Assembly (NCBI GenBank): GCA_049293335.1
Contig: JBATSO010000064.1
Span: forward strand, 1 to 18,594
Reading direction: 5' to 3'
DNA: 18,594 nt
Origin: JAGXIT01 sp049293335
Lineage (GTDB): Bacteria > Patescibacteriota > Saccharimonadia > Saccharimonadales > UBA4665
Positions 1-9,078 of the stretch are shown in pieces; the stretch's first letter is position 1; the number at the start of each line of letters is the position of its first letter. The translations under genes were made by a program, and so were the position numbers. Under the pieces are notes generated by a model. It worked only from the letters and a program-made list of their open reading frames with translations. It was not told the origin of the DNA and did no database searches.

Positions 1-13
1 TAGGACTTACGCA
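1..13 (+). repeat. IS left terminal inverted repeat
   Basis: TAGGACTTACGCA is an exact inverted match to 1100-1112. Past base 13 the two ends diverge apart from a shared A-rich stretch ending in ACCG/ACCGC. The transposase stop codon (7-9, minus strand) is embedded in this repeat. Confidence 0.85.
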
Positions 14-1023
14 AAAACCGTATAAGGCTCTCGCCACCGCGCAGCGACATAGTCGCGGAGCGGTGCCTGCTTGACCTCATATATTGTCGTGTTAAGTTCT
101 CTTGCCTTTGTCTTCATCACCATCCAGGCCTGGATACATAGATTTATGTGGTTTCGTTGGCTTCGTTGTTTCCTGGCCTGACATTTCTCGATTCCAGTGG
201 TTTGTTTGAGCTCGCGGTGAAACTCCTCAATCTTCCAACGGATGGCAGACGCTTTTCGTACACCATCTGCCGATCCTTGAGTTAAGTCGTTCGTCACGAC
301 ATAATCTGTCCGGTTGGTAGAAACCGGGACGCAGAAGAGTTTTACTTTCATGCTCCCAGGGAAGCCTTTTATCTTCACGAGCTTACCTTGTTCTCGGGTG
401 GTCTGTTCCCACTCCAGTTGGTTGACTGGTTTGTAGGCGGCTTTGCCGCCATGGGGATTGCCGCTGTCGTCAACCAATCGATTGCCCTTCAGTGGACAGT
501 AGTAGCCCTTACCAAGATCGTCAATGTGCACCATGAGTTCGGTCGCTGCATACCAGCTGTCCATGAGGACATAGCCATAGGGCACGTTCTTTGCCTGTAG
601 CCCGTCGAGCATATCCCAAACATGATCGAGCTTACTCTGGCCATCACGGTCAGGATCAAATACGCGGTAGTCGAGGGCATAGAACTGATCGACATCAGGG
701 TTGTAGTACACGCACGTGACCACGCCAATCCCCCGGACAATACCATGGGCATTGCCGGAGTACTGGGTACGAGCCATCTCAATCTCACGGCTGAAATCTT
801 TGTCGATGACGGTATCATCGAACAAGACGAAACCATGAGGGCTCAAGGGTATATCTGTCAAGGCTTTGTCCCGGATAATTCGGGGTGACAGCTTACTGTG
901 AGCCAAGAAACGGGTAACCTGGTCGTGAGAAAAACCAGGAGCTGTATCGGCAAAAAATGTTGCCGTCACGTTAGTTGGAGTATTGATGATAAACTGCCCA
1001 TACATCTGAGCGGTGACACTCAC
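7..1023 (-). CDS. DDE transposase, IS4/IS701-like
   Basis: This is the transposase that would cut and join the ends of the surrounding element. The protein shows the three expected acidic positions of an RNase H-fold DDE enzyme in context: FDDT near the N-terminal third, MDSWY in the middle, and a helix WKIEEFHRELKQ near the C-terminus followed by a basic RNH stretch, as in IS4/IS701-type enzymes. At 338 residues the frame looks intact. The open frame begins with GTG at 1023, which has no ribosome-binding site of its own. An ATG at 1005 gives MYGQF, which resembles the usual start in this family. A good AAGGAG lies at about 1056-1061 but serves a tiny ATG frame whose stop overlaps the GTG. 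The transposase may therefore be translated by coupling, or the true start may be 1005. Confidence 0.85.
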   Translation of the reverse strand: MSVTAQMYGQFIINTPTNVTATFFADTAPGFSHDQVTRFLAHSKLSPRIIRDKALTDIPLSPHGFVLFDDTVIDKDFSREIEMARTQYSGNAHGIVRGIGVVTCVYYNPDVDQFYALDYRVFDPDRDGQSKLDHVWDMLDGLQAKNVPYGYVLMDSWYAATELMVHIDDLGKGYYCPLKGNRLVDDSGNPHGGKAAYKPVNQLEWEQTTREQGKLVKIKGFPGSMKVKLFCVPVSTNRTDYVVTNDLTQGSADGVRKASAIRWKIEEFHRELKQTTGIEKCQARKQRSQRNHINLCIQAWMVMKTKARELNTTIYEVKQAPLRDYVAARWREPYTVFA

Positions 1024-1046
1024 CGACTTGATACATTTGTTACCAT
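1020..1046 (-). CDS. Possible 8-codon leader overlapping the transposase start
   Basis: An ATG at 1046 lies 9 bases after an AAGGAG motif and encodes MVTNVSSR before a TGA at 1022-1020. That TGA overlaps the GTG at 1023-1021 that opens the transposase frame. The only strong Shine-Dalgarno near the transposase thus points to this mini-frame. Stop/start overlap would allow reinitiation, or a -1 slip would fuse the two. It may instead be chance, with the transposase starting at 1005. Confidence 0.3.
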   Translation of the reverse strand: MVTNVSSR

Positions 1047-1099
1047 ATTTGTTTTCTCCTTACAGAAATAGCGTGCCTGACGGCGCGGTTTTATGCAAG

Positions 1100-1112
1100 T
1101 GCGTAAGTCCTA
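1100..1112 (-). repeat. IS right terminal inverted repeat
   Basis: TGCGTAAGTCCTA is the exact reverse complement of bases 1-13. It marks the transposase-proximal end of the element and the boundary with the RHS upstream region. Confidence 0.85.
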
Positions 1113-1190
1113 AGTATATAGTTTTTTGTAGGCGCTCCGAAAACATTTTCCTATAGAAGCGTGAGGAAAAACTAAAGCAAGGGGAGTTGT

Positions 1191-4100
1191 ATGTTGCTAC
1201 TACGCAGTGCACGTGGTAAAACTAAAACGGTAGACAAAAAAACTAAACCGTCTCTTCATTTTAAGCCCACTACCTCAGCGCGTATTACCGCGCTTTTTTT
1301 CTGCCTACTTTTTATAAGCAGTATTTTTCTGCCTACCTACAGTGCGGTAGTTTTGGCTGCTCCCCAAAGCCTCCAACTGCCCAACGCACTACCAACAGTT
1401 AAAAGTACACAACCACCAGCTACAGACACCCAAAATGCAAACGGCAAAAAGGCGAGTAATGCCAACCTACCAGGCGAAGCGCTTCAGGCCCCAGCGACAA
1501 AACCAAGTAAACCAGGCTCTAAACACAGTGAAATTATTACTAAAAGAACCGCAAATACCGAAACCTTCGACACAGGTGGTGGCCAAATGGAGGTACGAAA
1601 CTACCTGGGGCGGGTGCATTATAAAGTAAATGGTGATTGGCAAAAAATAGATACCTCGCTCGAGGTCGATACCAATGCAGCCGAAAACACTAATCCTCTG
1701 GGTAAAGCTCTTGCATGGGTGAAGGGCAAAACCCAAGACCTTACAACCTACAAGGTTAAGGCAAACGACTGGCAAGCAAAATTTGCAGCCAGCGATGACC
1801 CCGTTGGTATGGTACGTATAGACGCGGATGGCAAAAAAATGAGCTTTAGCCCACGGGGTGCAGCCAGTGTCACGCCCGTGGTTACAAAAGGGCAAGACGG
1901 CCAAAGCAACATGGTTAAATACATTAACCTCTGGCCTGAAACCGACCTTATTTACACGGTGAAAAACGACATGTTAAAAGAGGAAATACTCCTTAAAAGT
2001 GCCCAGGCTGAGACCAACTTTGCATTCGACGTGAAAGGCGCTAACCTTGTTAAAAACAAAGACGGTGGGTTTGATATAACTGGCGTAAAACAGTCTTTAT
2101 CAGCACTTAGTGTTACGCTCCAACGAGCCGGCCCCACCAGTGAAAAAGTTATTTCCCAAGAGTATAAAAATGGAGTTCTCACTGTTAAGTTGGACTCAAC
2201 CTGGCTCAAAAAACAAGCTGCAAATGAATTTCCAATAGCAATAGATCCTACGTGGGGCCGCACGGGAAACATAAGCTGGAACTACACCGCATATAAATCA
2301 GATGGGTATGTCTGCTATTCAAATAACTGTTTTACCAACGCCGGGAGCCTCTACGATAATGGCTGGAAAACTTGGCGTAGTGTCTTTTATGTCGACTATT
2401 CTGCCTTACGCGGTAAGGTGCTGTATGACTCAAGTATGTATCTTCAGCAAGCAAACAGGTCATATCTTGTTGGGTTTGGCGGGGCGCACTGGTATGAATT
2501 GTCGAACGCCGCGTGTTTTGGGTATAACTGCATAAACTGGAATCGGCCGCGAACCTCAGCCGTCATAGATTATGCCGGGACAATCGACACAACACCCATT
2601 ATCCAAGCTGCAATAGATTTAAATCATTGGGATCAATCATTTATCATCAATAGTGAGGAAGGCGCAGTGAATTCTTGGAAAGGGTTTGATCCCGATCTTT
2701 CATATATGCAATTCCGATACAGTACAACGCCTGCTACGCCAACTATCATTACACCACAAGTTGAACAAACTTTTACCGACCCGCAGGTGAGTTTCCAGGT
2801 TAACCAGGTTGGTGATGCAGATGGTGATCCAGTGTCCTATAAATTTATAGTATCTACTGGGCAGGGAGGCACCGGAACGGTCATAGACTCAAGCTTTTCG
2901 GCGAGTACGCAATGGACAGTACCCGACGGCGTATTGCAAGATGGAAACACATACTATGTGCGCGCATACACTGCCGATCCTTTTGGATGGAGTGCACCTA
3001 CTTCAGACGTGAAGTTCAAGATAGATATGCGGCGAGGCAAAGACAAAACACAAACGGCCGATACTATTGGACCCGTTAGTGTAGACCTTGCTACGGGCAA
3101 TGTTAGCACCAGCATATCCAGCCATGATACTACTGCACTAGGTGGTAACCTTGGTGTTTCGCTCGACTACAACTCCCCCATGCGCAGCCGCAAAGGCTTG
3201 GTGGGTAGGTATTGGAATGTTTCTGCTCAAAATCCAGTTCCAAACATTGACAGTACACCTGCCAACCTAACTAGGGTTGACAAAAATATTAGTTTCAACT
3301 GGGACCAAGCATCGTATTCTGCTGGCCAGAACATTGATTGGTTTTATGGGGTGTGGGACGGCTATTTTGTTGCACCTGTTAAAGGAACTTACGAATTTGG
3401 CGGGACAAGCGATGATGATTATGCCGTATTTGTAAAAAACCGACTTCTTTTTGATAATACGTGTTACGGCTCAACGCCATGCTACGCAAGCCGTAGCGGT
3501 AGCCCTGCTACAAACGGTATATATCTCGATGCTGGTGAAGTCGCAAAAATTCAGGTAAGGTATCTTGAAGGTACGGGTAGTGCCTATACCCGTCTTTATG
3601 TAAAAGGCCCTGTTGCAGAACAAGTTGTGCCAAATGAATGGCTACAGACTGGCGTACGGCCCGTTCAGCAAAACAAAGGGCTACAAGGAAGATACTATGG
3701 GTTAAATGCTGGTAATAACCTAGACGCAGCCGATAAAAGCTTATTTGTGAGTCGTGTTGAACCGTACATGAGCTTTAACTGGGGTACGGGGTCGCCAATA
3801 CCTGGCGGTCAGACTGACTTTATGAGTCGCTGGGAAGGCTATATTACGGTACCAAAAACAGCAACGTATCGGTTTAAGACCTTGGCAGATGATGGCACGC
3901 GGCTCAAGATAAACGGAGTCGATCTTTCGCCAGCAGGCAGTTGGAATAAATGTTGCTCAGAGACTCAGTTTACCGACATAGCACTTACAGCGGGAGTTCC
4001 CTATTATATTGTGGCCGATCACTTCGATGGCATCGGTCAGGGTAACTATGCGCTGTACGTCGAAACTACCGATGGCAGCATACCAAAACAAATCGTACCG

Positions 4101-7100
4101 ACTAATTGGCTTAGCCCGAACAAGCGTGTTTTGCCCGATGGCTGGCAGATGGGTATTGATCCAGATGGTGGCTTAAGCTACGAGCGGCTCAATGCTACCT
4201 CAAGCTCTGTGGTGCTCAGCGACTCCTCTGGCGACACGCATACCTACACCATTACACCGAGCGGTGGCTATAAACCACCAGTTAACGAAGACGGTCAGCT
4301 TACGCGCAACGCCGATGCCACGTTTACTTTGCTCGACAGCGATGGTAAAACGTATACGTTCAAGCAAGATGGTCAGCTCGACACCGTAACGCTGCCCACT
4401 GACGACCGTGCTCCTGCGGCACTCAAATACACCTATACAAACGGCATTATTGCCGCCATAAGTGATGCGCTCGACACAAACCGCAATGCAAAAATTTACT
4501 ACTATGCCGATGGTAACAACAAGTGCACCAACTCTAGCAGCGGGGGGTACCTTGATAAAGCAGATGTAAGTATAGCTGGGTTGCTTTGTGCTCTCGTGAC
4601 AAACGACGCACGTACTACATATTTCTACTATTCAGACGCAGGCCAAGACGCATTTGGCAATAAAACACCTGTGCTCGGAAGAGTTGCGAAACCTGGCGAC
4701 GAAGCGACAGACTACCAGTACCAAGCCATACTCGACCCAGTTACGGGTAAAGTAATTGGTACACAACTTGTAGGTATACGCGATAGCCTTGCCAACGATG
4801 CCGTTGCTGCTAGCGCTGTTACGGGCCGTACGTTAGACAGCACAGTTCTTACACAAATTGGCTACGATGCCATTGGCCGTGCCAACGCGGTTACTGCACC
4901 AGCCGCCACGGCTGGGGCAACGCGCCAGCAGCAAACCATCGAATACGTTCCGTATGCCACTCCTTTTGTTCGTTATGCAAAGATCTCAAATCCTGTTGAC
5001 CATTGGGTTACAACTGGCACTGTCCCCGAAGGCTACACCGCCGAGCCACATATTTCTGCTTCGCTGTTGCTCCAGCAATTGCCTGGCACACACGCGCTTT
5101 ATAGTTGTCTTGCTTGGGGCTGGGATCAAATGGTCTCTCCAGATCCAAACTGTGAAGGCCAGCAAAAAGTCGGCTTTATTGGTTACGCATACGACACACC
5201 CCAGGCCAATGGCCTAACAGCACCTATTCGTAGGTGTGTTATTGGCGCCGATCACTTCATATCTCATACAGATAATTGTGAAGGGTTTATCGTTGAAAAT
5301 ATTCTTGGCTATGCAATTACGGGTACTGCCATGTTGGGTCAGACCAAACAACGTATTACGGGCGATGCCGAACCAAATGGTTTTACCCGCCGTGTTGAAT
5401 ACGACAGCACCTTTCGTACCACTCGCGACACAGATGTTACGGGCAAAGAAACGTACCAACAATGGGATGCCGTTAAGGATCTTCTGCTTGGCACAACTGA
5501 CGCTACGGGCTTAAAAAGCACTACCATATACAACGCTAACGACATGCCAACCGATAGTTATGGCCCCGCCCCTAGCGCTTGGTTTGGTGGCGACCGTACG
5601 CCTCTGCCTGCCTATGCGGCACAGGTGCCACACACGAGTACTGCGTACGATGAGGGCCTAAAAGGCCTAGCTCTGGCATGGTACGACTACAAAGAACTAC
5701 CCGCCGTAAACGGAGTAGCAGCAGGCATGTTTACTGGTGCACCCAAGCTACATACCACCAGCTTTAACCCTGCGCAGCCCGATCGCTTCTGGCTCGATAG
5801 CACTGGTTCACCAACTCAATTCCCCTATACGCGCGGCGATACAGGCACACAGGGCGTAGGGTTTGTAGCAACAGGTAAATTCAAAGCAACCACTGGTGGC
5901 TCGTATAACTTCAACGCCTGTTACGACGATGCTATGCGCATAACCGTAAACGATACAATCGTCATGAACGATTGGGCATACCGCGGTAATACCGTGAAAT
6001 GCACGGGAGGTACGCCAATTACGCTTGCGGCGAATTCGTATGTCCGCATAAAAGTCGAATATGCTAATGCTACAGGCACTTACTATGCATTTAGTATGGA
6101 TGTAACTGGCGCAGAACCAAGTAACGGAAACTTTTGGGGTGACAAGCTTGTGCCAGATTACGGCCTTCAGACCAGTCAAACAGTATATGGGGCGCCGACC
6201 AGTGGTGGGCAAACCGCCACACTGGTGAGTAAAACTAACTATGGTAGTACCCCAGAACTCGGCCTTGCCCAAAGTGCCACCACCGATTCCACTGGCTTGG
6301 CGCTAACTGCTACTAGCACCTACGAGCAGCAGGGTGCGCCGGGGAGTTTTCTTCGCCAAAAAAGTAGCAGCTTGCCTGGCGGGGCTACTACTAAGTACGA
6401 CTACTACAACGCGGCCGAGAGTGTGCTAAACCCCTGCGACACCAGCAAATCTTATCGCCAGGGCGGCATGCTGCGGCTCAAAACCGAACCCGACCCAGAT
6501 GGCACTGGCCCACAAGCTGGCCGCACGGTCGAAACAGTTTACGACGATGCTGGTAAAGTGGTAGCCACGCGCTACAACCAAGATGCCTGGACCTGCACCA
6601 CCTACGATTCCCGCGAACGAGTCGCAACCACGACTGTACCAGCTTACAACGGTCAGCCAGCCCGCACCATTAGCAACAACTACGCTGTTGGCGGTAATCC
6701 GCTCGTTACCAGCAGCAGCGACAGTAGCGGAACCATTACGGTCGAAACAGACTTGCTTGGCCGAAATGTAAAATACACCGATGCCAAGGGGAATGTCACG
6801 ACCAGCACCTACGATAGCAAAGGCCATTTGAGCCAGCGTGTCGGCAAACTGGGCACCGAAGACTTTGTGTACGACAGTGTCGATAGGCTTACCCAGCAGA
6901 AACTCGATGGTGTTACCTATGCCACGGTGTCGTACGATGAATTTAGCCGCATAACAAACGTGCAGTACCCCACTGGCCTCAAGCTTAACCTTACGCGTGA
7001 AAGTACTACCACGGGTCTGGGTAGACTCGTAGGCCGTACCTACACCACCACAACAGCCCAAACCCTGAGTGACACCGTCACCCGTGCCGTCACCGGAGAC

Positions 7101-8534
7101 ATCACGAGCGGCACTGAACTTGGCCAGGCTAAGAGCTACAGCTACGATACGGCCGGAAGGCTAGTGGAGGCGAATGTGGCGGGCAATAACTTTAAGTACA
7201 GCTACGACAACACCAAAAGCCCTTGCGCCAGTGTGGCAAACAATAATCCAAATTCCGGCAAAGATAGTAACCGCACTTGGCAAAGTGTAAACGGCGCAGA
7301 AACTACCTACTGCTATGACCAAGCAGATAGGCTGGTGAGCAGTAGCAATGCCCTGTATGACGGTGCTACCTACGACACCCACGGCAACACGACCAAACTC
7401 GGCTCTGGTGACACTACCACCAACTTCACCTATGACTCCTCTGACCGTAACACCGCCATAACCGAAACAAGTGCTGCTGGGAGCATCTCGACCACCTACG
7501 CCCGTGATGTCCAGGGGAGGTTACAGTATCGTCACCAAGATACCAATGGTAGTAATGTGAGCAACGACTACTACGGCTACACCGCCAGCGGTGACAGCCC
7601 AGACTTCATCACAGACATCACGGGTACTGTCACCGAGAAGTACCTGACTCTGCCTGGTGATGTCATGGTCACGATACGACCAAACAGAACCAGTGCAGGC
7701 GTACAAACCTACTCCCTCCCTAACATCCACGGTGACATCTTCGCAACACTAGACGCAGATGGTAACACCCTAGGTACCTACCAAACAGGCCCCTTCGGAG
7801 AAAAACTCCCAACCCAACAAAACCCATGGAACACTCTAAACGGTGCCAGCTTTGCATATGTAGGACAACATGAGAAACTAACAGAAGTAGCACTTGCTAC
7901 TGCACCTATACAAATGGGGGCACGAGTGTACATCCCAGCCCTTGGGAGGTTCTTGAGTGTGGATCCAGAACCAGGTGGCAATGATAATGCCTACGTCTAT
8001 GCTAATGATCCTGTAAACGACTTTGACTTAGATGGCACCAAGATAAACTTCAAGAAGATAGCATCATTCGCAAGTTATGCTGCAATGATACCAGGGCTTA
8101 TTGGGATGGTTGCCAGTGGCGTGGCGGCTGCGAGCTATGCGGCAGCAGGAGATAAGAAAGCGGCGGCCGTTGCATGTGCAGGCATAGCTCTGGCGGCGGT
8201 AGGGGCAGGTGGCGCAATTATCGCCGCAAAGGCTGCGAAAACAGTAACTATTGCCTATCGAGCCAGTCAAGCCAGGAAAGCTGTGCCGATTCTATCTTAT
8301 ACGAAAACGGCTACTACACATGTCGGAACTCGGCCATATATGGAAAGTAAATTGTTGATTAAAGAAATTATGTCAACAAAACCGACAGCTGACCCACGAA
8401 AAGCAAAAGGAACGGTTGCATGGCTAGCAAAAGGCAGTATGAATGGCAGAAAAGGAACCTATGAGTTAGTCGTAAATCCTAGAAGCAAGAAAATCGTACA
8501 TTTTGTGTTTAAAAGTTCCAGAAAGGGTAGATAA
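1191..8534 (+). CDS. Giant secreted RHS/YD-repeat polymorphic toxin with PA14 modules
   Basis: A 2,447-residue exported protein of the RHS/WapA type, in which a YD-repeat shell encloses and delivers a variable C-terminal toxin. The start ATG follows AAGGGGAG. A basic N-terminus and a hydrophobic segment (about residues 32-57, ending VVLAA) form a Sec signal peptide. The order along the protein is: a WapA-like N-terminal region (about 115-355); a DNRLRE-like beta domain (about 355-500); an FN3-like domain (about 513-613); PA14 module 1 (about 668-815); PA14 module 2 (about 829-975); a short-repeat domain with DPNCEG and DNCEG motifs (about 1257-1380) of the kind seen in secreted proteins; a third, weaker PA14-like module (about 1525-1645); YD repeats (about 1778-2180); the RHS core with GRFLSVDPEPGG at 2252 ending DLDG at 2282; and a 165-residue tail. 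PA14 modules usually bind glycans, which suggests adhesion to a host or rival cell before delivery. Small downstream genes look like immunity factors. Confidence 0.93.
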   Translation: MLLLRSARGKTKTVDKKTKPSLHFKPTTSARITALFFCLLFISSIFLPTYSAVVLAAPQSLQLPNALPTVKSTQPPATDTQNANGKKASNANLPGEALQAPATKPSKPGSKHSEIITKRTANTETFDTGGGQMEVRNYLGRVHYKVNGDWQKIDTSLEVDTNAAENTNPLGKALAWVKGKTQDLTTYKVKANDWQAKFAASDDPVGMVRIDADGKKMSFSPRGAASVTPVVTKGQDGQSNMVKYINLWPETDLIYTVKNDMLKEEILLKSAQAETNFAFDVKGANLVKNKDGGFDITGVKQSLSALSVTLQRAGPTSEKVISQEYKNGVLTVKLDSTWLKKQAANEFPIAIDPTWGRTGNISWNYTAYKSDGYVCYSNNCFTNAGSLYDNGWKTWRSVFYVDYSALRGKVLYDSSMYLQQANRSYLVGFGGAHWYELSNAACFGYNCINWNRPRTSAVIDYAGTIDTTPIIQAAIDLNHWDQSFIINSEEGAVNSWKGFDPDLSYMQFRYSTTPATPTIITPQVEQTFTDPQVSFQVNQVGDADGDPVSYKFIVSTGQGGTGTVIDSSFSASTQWTVPDGVLQDGNTYYVRAYTADPFGWSAPTSDVKFKIDMRRGKDKTQTADTIGPVSVDLATGNVSTSISSHDTTALGGNLGVSLDYNSPMRSRKGLVGRYWNVSAQNPVPNIDSTPANLTRVDKNISFNWDQASYSAGQNIDWFYGVWDGYFVAPVKGTYEFGGTSDDDYAVFVKNRLLFDNTCYGSTPCYASRSGSPATNGIYLDAGEVAKIQVRYLEGTGSAYTRLYVKGPVAEQVVPNEWLQTGVRPVQQNKGLQGRYYGLNAGNNLDAADKSLFVSRVEPYMSFNWGTGSPIPGGQTDFMSRWEGYITVPKTATYRFKTLADDGTRLKINGVDLSPAGSWNKCCSETQFTDIALTAGVPYYIVADHFDGIGQGNYALYVETTDGSIPKQIVPTNWLSPNKRVLPDGWQMGIDPDGGLSYERLNATSSSVVLSDSSGDTHTYTITPSGGYKPPVNEDGQLTRNADATFTLLDSDGKTYTFKQDGQLDTVTLPTDDRAPAALKYTYTNGIIAAISDALDTNRNAKIYYYADGNNKCTNSSSGGYLDKADVSIAGLLCALVTNDARTTYFYYSDAGQDAFGNKTPVLGRVAKPGDEATDYQYQAILDPVTGKVIGTQLVGIRDSLANDAVAASAVTGRTLDSTVLTQIGYDAIGRANAVTAPAATAGATRQQQTIEYVPYATPFVRYAKISNPVDHWVTTGTVPEGYTAEPHISASLLLQQLPGTHALYSCLAWGWDQMVSPDPNCEGQQKVGFIGYAYDTPQANGLTAPIRRCVIGADHFISHTDNCEGFIVENILGYAITGTAMLGQTKQRITGDAEPNGFTRRVEYDSTFRTTRDTDVTGKETYQQWDAVKDLLLGTTDATGLKSTTIYNANDMPTDSYGPAPSAWFGGDRTPLPAYAAQVPHTSTAYDEGLKGLALAWYDYKELPAVNGVAAGMFTGAPKLHTTSFNPAQPDRFWLDSTGSPTQFPYTRGDTGTQGVGFVATGKFKATTGGSYNFNACYDDAMRITVNDTIVMNDWAYRGNTVKCTGGTPITLAANSYVRIKVEYANATGTYYAFSMDVTGAEPSNGNFWGDKLVPDYGLQTSQTVYGAPTSGGQTATLVSKTNYGSTPELGLAQSATTDSTGLALTATSTYEQQGAPGSFLRQKSSSLPGGATTKYDYYNAAESVLNPCDTSKSYRQGGMLRLKTEPDPDGTGPQAGRTVETVYDDAGKVVATRYNQDAWTCTTYDSRERVATTTVPAYNGQPARTISNNYAVGGNPLVTSSSDSSGTITVETDLLGRNVKYTDAKGNVTTSTYDSKGHLSQRVGKLGTEDFVYDSVDRLTQQKLDGVTYATVSYDEFSRITNVQYPTGLKLNLTRESTTTGLGRLVGRTYTTTTAQTLSDTVTRAVTGDITSGTELGQAKSYSYDTAGRLVEANVAGNNFKYSYDNTKSPCASVANNNPNSGKDSNRTWQSVNGAETTYCYDQADRLVSSSNALYDGATYDTHGNTTKLGSGDTTTNFTYDSSDRNTAITETSAAGSISTTYARDVQGRLQYRHQDTNGSNVSNDYYGYTASGDSPDFITDITGTVTEKYLTLPGDVMVTIRPNRTSAGVQTYSLPNIHGDIFATLDADGNTLGTYQTGPFGEKLPTQQNPWNTLNGASFAYVGQHEKLTEVALATAPIQMGARVYIPALGRFLSVDPEPGGNDNAYVYANDPVNDFDLDGTKINFKKIASFASYAAMIPGLIGMVASGVAAASYAAAGDKKAAAVACAGIALAAVGAGGAIIAAKAAKTVTIAYRASQARKAVPILSYTKTATTHVGTRPYMESKLLIKEIMSTKPTADPRKAKGTVAWLAKGSMNGRKGTYELVVNPRSKKIVHFVFKSSRKGR
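8037..8534 (+). other. Variable C-terminal toxin region of the RHS protein
   Basis: Residues 2283-2447 follow the conserved RHS core end (DLDG), the point where polymorphic toxins switch to an exchangeable effector. First come two hydrophobic, Ala/Gly-rich helices (about 2290-2314 and 2322-2345), which could cross or enter a membrane. Then comes a compact basic domain of about 73 residues beginning TTHVGTRPY and containing SKLLIKEI, GTYELVVNP and KKIVHFVFK. The H-x-G-x-RPY start and the ELVV...HF end recall small RNase-like domains seen at the ends of other RHS proteins, possibly of the BECR fold. That is from memory of the pattern and not proven. The DNA here is more AT-rich than the RHS body, as expected for an exchanged cassette. 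Confidence 0.6.
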
Positions 8535-8539
8535 TTAAT

Positions 8540-9010
8540 ATGTACGATACTTTTTTACTTCGTCCTGATAAACCTAATATTAGAGGAAAACTGACGTACC
8601 TTAAAAACGAAGCTTCGGTTGATTTTACACCTGAGAAGATACTTTACTCTCAGCCTAAACAAGAACTAACTCTATTAGCTTGTGCTACTCTGCAAATTTT
8701 AGTTGACATAGCTACCCAGCGCGTATTGTATGTCTTCGGATATTTTCCGCTGGAAAGCGCAAGGCGCAAACAGCTTATGCTTCCCAAGTCTACCCCGGGA
8801 GAGGTATATATCGATCAGATTATATCTTTAGGAGATAACCATATGAGCTTTAAATCCGGATTGTTGAAAAGCGAAGGGTATTACGATGAAGATAGGAAAT
8901 TGCTAAGAGTAGGAGAGGGGGTAGATGGCTCAATAAACATTGAGGTTGCAACAGGAATCATTATGGGCTTTAGCGAAAGAAAGCTTGTGTGTTTATGGCT
9001 ACAGCTTTGA
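8540..9010 (+). CDS. Probable immunity protein for the RHS toxin
   Basis: A 156-residue cytoplasmic protein starts five bases after the RHS stop codon, the usual place for the cognate immunity gene. An AAAGGG inside the last RHS codons could act as its ribosome-binding site, implying translational coupling. It has no signal peptide or transmembrane segment. It is acidic to neutral with alternating beta-type segments (for example RVLYVFGYFPLES and KLVCLWLQL). No named immunity family is recognised with certainty. The role is inferred from position, size and AT-rich composition. Confidence 0.6.
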   Translation: MYDTFLLRPDKPNIRGKLTYLKNEASVDFTPEKILYSQPKQELTLLACATLQILVDIATQRVLYVFGYFPLESARRKQLMLPKSTPGEVYIDQIISLGDNHMSFKSGLLKSEGYYDEDRKLLRVGEGVDGSINIEVATGIIMGFSERKLVCLWLQL

Positions 9011-9078
9011 TGGCCCTTCACTAAACTCTAGTCGAACAGATACCTTCGACGAAAACCTCAATAGGATAGGAGATTAAG

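Larger units (their letters stand above)
1..1112 (-). mobile_element. Insertion sequence with DDE transposase, essentially complete
   Basis: The unit is bounded by perfect 13-base terminal inverted repeats, TAGGACTTACGCA at 1-13 and its reverse complement at 1100-1112, and holds one transposase gene on the minus strand. The left end coincides with the window edge, so the left flank and any target-site duplication cannot be read. The bases to the right begin AGTATATAG. The transposase stop codon lies inside the left repeat, so almost no sequence is wasted on that side. The right end sits 78 bases before the RHS gene start and may have displaced or altered its promoter. The family is IS4/IS701-like from the transposase; the exact group cannot be fixed by eye. 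Confidence 0.85.
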
